A DNA stretch of 16,493 bases. Origin: an uncultured Oscillospiraceae bacterium (lineage in GTDB: Bacteria; Bacillota; Clostridia; Oscillospirales; Oscillospiraceae). Both the position numbers and the translations under genes were made by a program. The stretch covers positions 25,873-42,365 of the forward strand of contig CAJUCB010000003.1 in NCBI GenBank assembly GCA_910584805.1, given 5' to 3'. The notes beneath the pieces were generated by a model. It was not told the DNA's origin. It searched no databases and saw only the letters and a list, made by a program, of their open reading frames with translations. Below are positions 14,381 to 16,493 of this stretch, in pieces; within the stretch, counting starts at the first letter, position 1; each line of letters starts with the position of its first letter.

Positions 14381-14752
14381 TCAATCTTCCTTTTTCTCAA
14401 AGGCGATGCCGCCCACCCGGACGTTGACCGCCGCCACATGCAAGCCCGTGATGGCCTCCACGCTGCTCATCACCGCCTCCTGCACCTTTTCCGCCACCTG
14501 GGGGATGATGCTGCCATAGCGGATCTCAATGGACACGCTCACGGTGATGTTGTCCTCTTCCCAATGGATGGAAATCCCCTTGGAGAGTTTTTTTCGCCCC
14601 AAAAGCTGTTCGCTCATGGTGCCGCCGGTGAGACCAATGACACCCTCCACCTCCATGGTGGCAGCCCCGGCGATGGTCTCCAAGACCTCCTCGGAGATGT
14701 ACACGTCGCCAAACTCCTCCCTGCGGGAGTAGTATTCTCTGCTTTCGCTCAT
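14381..14752 (-). CDS. Asp23/Gls24-family envelope stress protein (YqhY-like)
   Basis: A 123-residue protein of the Asp23/Gls24 (DUF322) family. Typical features are GDVYISEEVLETIAGAATME (15-34), VEGVIGLTGG (35-44) and the alternating beta stretch ISIHWEEDNITVSVSIEIRYG, then IIPQVAEKVQEAV and GLHVAAVNVRVGGIAF near the end. Members are cytoplasmic and linked to cell-envelope homeostasis; the B. subtilis relative YqhY lies just upstream of nusB and affects acetyl-CoA carboxylase activity. The frame opens earlier at a TTG (14767), but that codon overlaps the GGAGG ribosome binding site, so the ATG at 14752 is the real start. It has its own promoter and terminator. Confidence 0.93.
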   Translation of the reverse strand: MSESREYYSRREEFGDVYISEEVLETIAGAATMEVEGVIGLTGGTMSEQLLGRKKLSKGISIHWEEDNITVSVSIEIRYGSIIPQVAEKVQEAVMSSVEAITGLHVAAVNVRVGGIAFEKKED

Positions 14753-14776
14753 AGCAATATCCTCCAAACTCTTCCA

Positions 14777-14790
14777 CCGCCCAGGGGCGG
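14777..14790 (-). other. Small GC hairpin in the leader of the Asp23-family gene
   Basis: CCGCC and GGCGG can pair with a 4-base loop, between the promoter and the ribosome binding site. It is short and may have no function. Confidence 0.35.
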
Positions 14791-14839
14791 GAAAAGACGA
14801 ATCAGCCCATAAAATTGACCAAGTTTATTGATATATTCT

Positions 14840-14868
14840 ATTATATCATATCACGGGAAGGGGGGCAA
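14840..14868 (-). promoter_or_regulatory. Promoter of the Asp23-family gene, overlapping the folD terminator
   Basis: On the minus strand TTGCCC (plus 14863-14868) and a perfect TATAAT (plus 14840-14845) are 17 bases apart. The -35 box lies across the loop and second arm of the inverted repeat at 14854-14882. Transcription would start near 14833, about 80 bases before the ATG. Confidence 0.7.
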
Positions 14869-14882
14869 GTCCCCCCTTCCCG
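14854..14882 (-). terminator. 12-bp perfect inverted repeat after folD (probable terminator)
   Basis: CGGGAAGGGGGG (14854-14865) and CCCCCCTTCCCG (14871-14882) pair perfectly around the loop CAAGT. It starts 18 bases past the folD stop codon. The very stable stem suggests termination, but the following bases in the direction of transcription are TGATATGATATAAT, AT-rich without a T run. Confidence 0.7.
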
Positions 14883-14900
14883 ATTTCTCCAAAATTCCCC

Positions 14901-15740
14901 TCAGCCCTGGTGCTTCTGGGCTGCCAGAAGGGTGTTTTTCATGAGCATGGCCCGAGTCATGGGGCCTACGCCCCCGGGCACCGGTGTAATGGCGGAAGCC
15001 ATGGCGGAGACAGCCGTGTAGTCCACGTCCCCACAGAGCTTTCCCGCCTCGTTGCGGTTCATGGCCACGTCAATGACCACTGCGCCGGGCTTGATCATAT
15101 CTGCGGTGACCATGTTCACCTTACCCACAGCAGCCACTAGGATATCCGCCTGGCGGCAGATTTCCTTCAGGTTTGTGGTCCGGGAATGGCAGACGGTTAC
15201 AGTACCGTGCTTTTGCAGCAGCAGCAGGGCCATGGGCTTGCCCACGATGTTGGAGCGGCCGATGACCACACAGTGCTTCCCCTTGGGATCGATGCCGTAT
15301 TCCGCCAAAATCTCCATGATGCCATAGGGGGTGCAGGGCAGGAAGCCCTCCTTCCCCACCAGCAGGGCCCCCATGTTCATGGGGTGGAAGCCGTCCACGT
15401 CCTTTTCCGGGGAAATGGCCATGAGTACCGCTTCCTCGTCGATGCCGTCAGGCAGGGGGAGCTGGCAGAGGATGCCGTCGATCTCCTCCCGGCCGTTGAG
15501 CTGGTGGATAAGGTCGATGAGCGCCTCTTGGGTGGTGGAGGCAGGCAGGGCGTATTCCTCACTGAAAAAGCCGCACTCCTCACAGTCCTTCCGCTTGCTG
15601 TTGACATATACCCGGCTGGCGGGGTTATCCCCCACAATGATTACCGCCAGGCCTGGGGTACGGGCCAGGGCAGCCGCCTCTTTCTTCACGTTCTCTTTGC
15701 ATTTGGCCGCCAGGGCCTTTCCGTCCAAAATCGTTGCCAT
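14901..15740 (-). CDS. folD: Bifunctional methylenetetrahydrofolate dehydrogenase / methenyltetrahydrofolate cyclohydrolase
   Basis: Interconverts 5,10-methylene-, methenyl- and 10-formyl-tetrahydrofolate using NAD(P), feeding purine and formyl-Met-tRNA synthesis. The 279 residues are standard. Visible motifs are YVNSKRKDCEECG (45-57, with Lys49 matching the cyclohydrolase lysine and Tyr45 the nearby tyrosine), DGILCQLPLP (88-97), PCTPYGI (135-141), the nucleotide-binding GRSNIVGKP (161-169) and PVPGGVGPMT (253-262). The ATG is 9 bases past the lgt stop, and its ribosome binding site (TAGGAG) overlaps the lgt stop codon, so the two genes look coupled. In B. subtilis folD lies between nusB and xseA; here it does not. 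Confidence 0.97.
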   Translation of the reverse strand: MATILDGKALAAKCKENVKKEAAALARTPGLAVIIVGDNPASRVYVNSKRKDCEECGFFSEEYALPASTTQEALIDLIHQLNGREEIDGILCQLPLPDGIDEEAVLMAISPEKDVDGFHPMNMGALLVGKEGFLPCTPYGIMEILAEYGIDPKGKHCVVIGRSNIVGKPMALLLLQKHGTVTVCHSRTTNLKEICRQADILVAAVGKVNMVTADMIKPGAVVIDVAMNRNEAGKLCGDVDYTAVSAMASAITPVPGGVGPMTRAMLMKNTLLAAQKHQG

Positions 15741-15749
15741 AGTGATCTC

Positions 15750-16493
15750 CTATCTTGTTTCCTGGTTTGGCTTCTCTTCTTTGATTGGTCTGTGTCGGTT
15801 TACGTATAGCGCCCCTGGGTCTGGACGGCTTTTCAGCTTCCAGACCAGCAGGAGCAAGGCCAGCACACAACTGGCAAAGCCTAACAGTTGGGAGACACGG
15901 AGGCCCGTGTCGAAAAAATACAAGCTGTCCGTCCGCAGGCCCTCAATGAGCCCCCGGCCAAAGCCATACCAGGCAAGGTAGAGCAAAAACAGCATTCCAT
16001 CAAACTTGCGCAGGCCTTTCCTCAGCACCAGGAGCAACAGGAAAAAGCCCAACAGGTTCCACAAGGACTCATAGAGGAAGGTGGGGTGGACCTCCCAATA
16101 GCCCTGGGCCGTCTCAATCCCCATGCGCCAGGGCAAGTCTGTCTCCCCACCGTAGGCCTCCACGTTGACGAAGTTCCCCCAGCGCCCGGCAATCTGCCCA
16201 ATGAGCAGGCCGAAAGTACACAGGTCCACCATGGCGGGGAAGGGAATCTTTTTGTGCCGGGATACCAAAAAGACGATAAGGGTCCCCGCCAGGATGCCCC
16301 CATAAATGGCCAACCCGCCCTTGTGGATGTTCACGCAGGCCGCCCAGTCGATCCCCCCGCCGGCTTTCACATACAGGGAGGGGTTGAAGATGATATAGTA
16401 TAGCCTGGCCCCAATGATCCCACCGGGGAGGGCAAACAGGAGCACATCCAAAAAGTCGTTGCCCCGGATGCCCAGGCGGGGCCCTGTCCTCAT
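15750..16493 (-). CDS. lgt: Prolipoprotein diacylglyceryl transferase, 5' end missing
   Basis: An inner-membrane enzyme that transfers diacylglyceryl from phosphatidylglycerol to the lipobox cysteine of prolipoproteins. The window holds 247 C-terminal residues; perhaps 35-45 N-terminal residues, including the first membrane helix, lie beyond the right edge, so the ATG at 16493 is internal. Numbering from it, the visible motifs are LPGGIIGARLYYIIF (22-36), HKGGLAIYGGILAG (57-70), IAGRWGNFVNVE (101-112, the family signature), HPTFLYESLWN (136-146) and GRGLIEGLRTDSLYF (179-193). Several hydrophobic membrane helices alternate with these, the last at about 200-219. A basic tail (KSRPDP, NRHRPIKEEK) ends the protein. 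folD follows directly. Confidence 0.96.
   Translation of the reverse strand: MRTGPRLGIRGNDFLDVLLFALPGGIIGARLYYIIFNPSLYVKAGGGIDWAACVNIHKGGLAIYGGILAGTLIVFLVSRHKKIPFPAMVDLCTFGLLIGQIAGRWGNFVNVEAYGGETDLPWRMGIETAQGYWEVHPTFLYESLWNLLGFFLLLLVLRKGLRKFDGMLFLLYLAWYGFGRGLIEGLRTDSLYFFDTGLRVSQLLGFASCVLALLLLVWKLKSRPDPGALYVNRHRPIKEEKPNQETR

Noticed and set aside
14753..14767. TTG start for the Asp23-family gene
   Set aside because: The TTG lies in the ribosome binding site of the ATG at 14752, which has good spacing and matches family starts.

Overview
The window looks like core chromosome of a GC-rich, Gram-positive anaerobe of the Clostridia. My best guess is an Oscillospiraceae-type gut bacterium (Flavonifractor or Pseudoflavonifractor-like); this is inferred from gene order, protein style and base composition judged by eye, not from a search. 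Every gene I can support is on the minus strand, so transcription runs from the right edge to the left. I see no tRNA, rRNA, insertion sequence, CRISPR array or prophage, and no gene-free gap longer than 300 bases.

Right end (16493-14381). The 3' part of lgt (lipoprotein diacylglyceryl transferase) is followed closely by folD. A 12-bp inverted repeat closes that unit. A short Asp23/Gls24-family envelope gene follows with its own promoter, whose -35 element lies inside the hairpin, and it ends at a strong rho-independent terminator (14329-14364).

Centre (14300-3465). A promoter region opens a long, tightly packed unit: nusB, a TsaD/Kae1-like paralog, xseA, xseB, ispA-type prenyl synthase, dxs, tlyA, nadK, argR, recN and tyrS. 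Most junctions are overlaps or gaps of a few bases, so translation is probably coupled. The order closely matches the Bacillus subtilis yqhY-nusB-folD-xseAB-yqiD-dxs-yqxC-ahrC-recN cluster. Three things differ: folD has moved next to lgt, a TsaD paralog sits in its slot, and nadK lies between tlyA and argR. The genes cover transcription antitermination, DNA repair (ExoVII, RecN), the start of isoprenoid synthesis (Dxs plus prenyl synthase), rRNA 2'-O-methylation, NADP supply, arginine regulation and tyrosine tRNA charging.

Left end (3464-1). After tyrS comes a secreted protein with three S-layer-homology (SLH) motifs and an unusual C-terminus: four 19-residue cysteine-rich repeats and a His-rich tail. 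This is the least familiar gene of the window. A strong inverted repeat follows. Then a near-consensus sigma-A promoter drives a two-gene cassette, a UvrX/YqjW-type Y-family DNA polymerase and a YolD-like partner, ending in a probable terminator. The first 63 bases hold the start of a further membrane protein gene, cut by the window edge.

Most of the window is ordinary housekeeping. The best candidates for new biology are the Cys-repeat SLH protein and the TsaD paralog. Possible ArgR sites at the nusB promoter and the promoter/terminator overlap are secondary.
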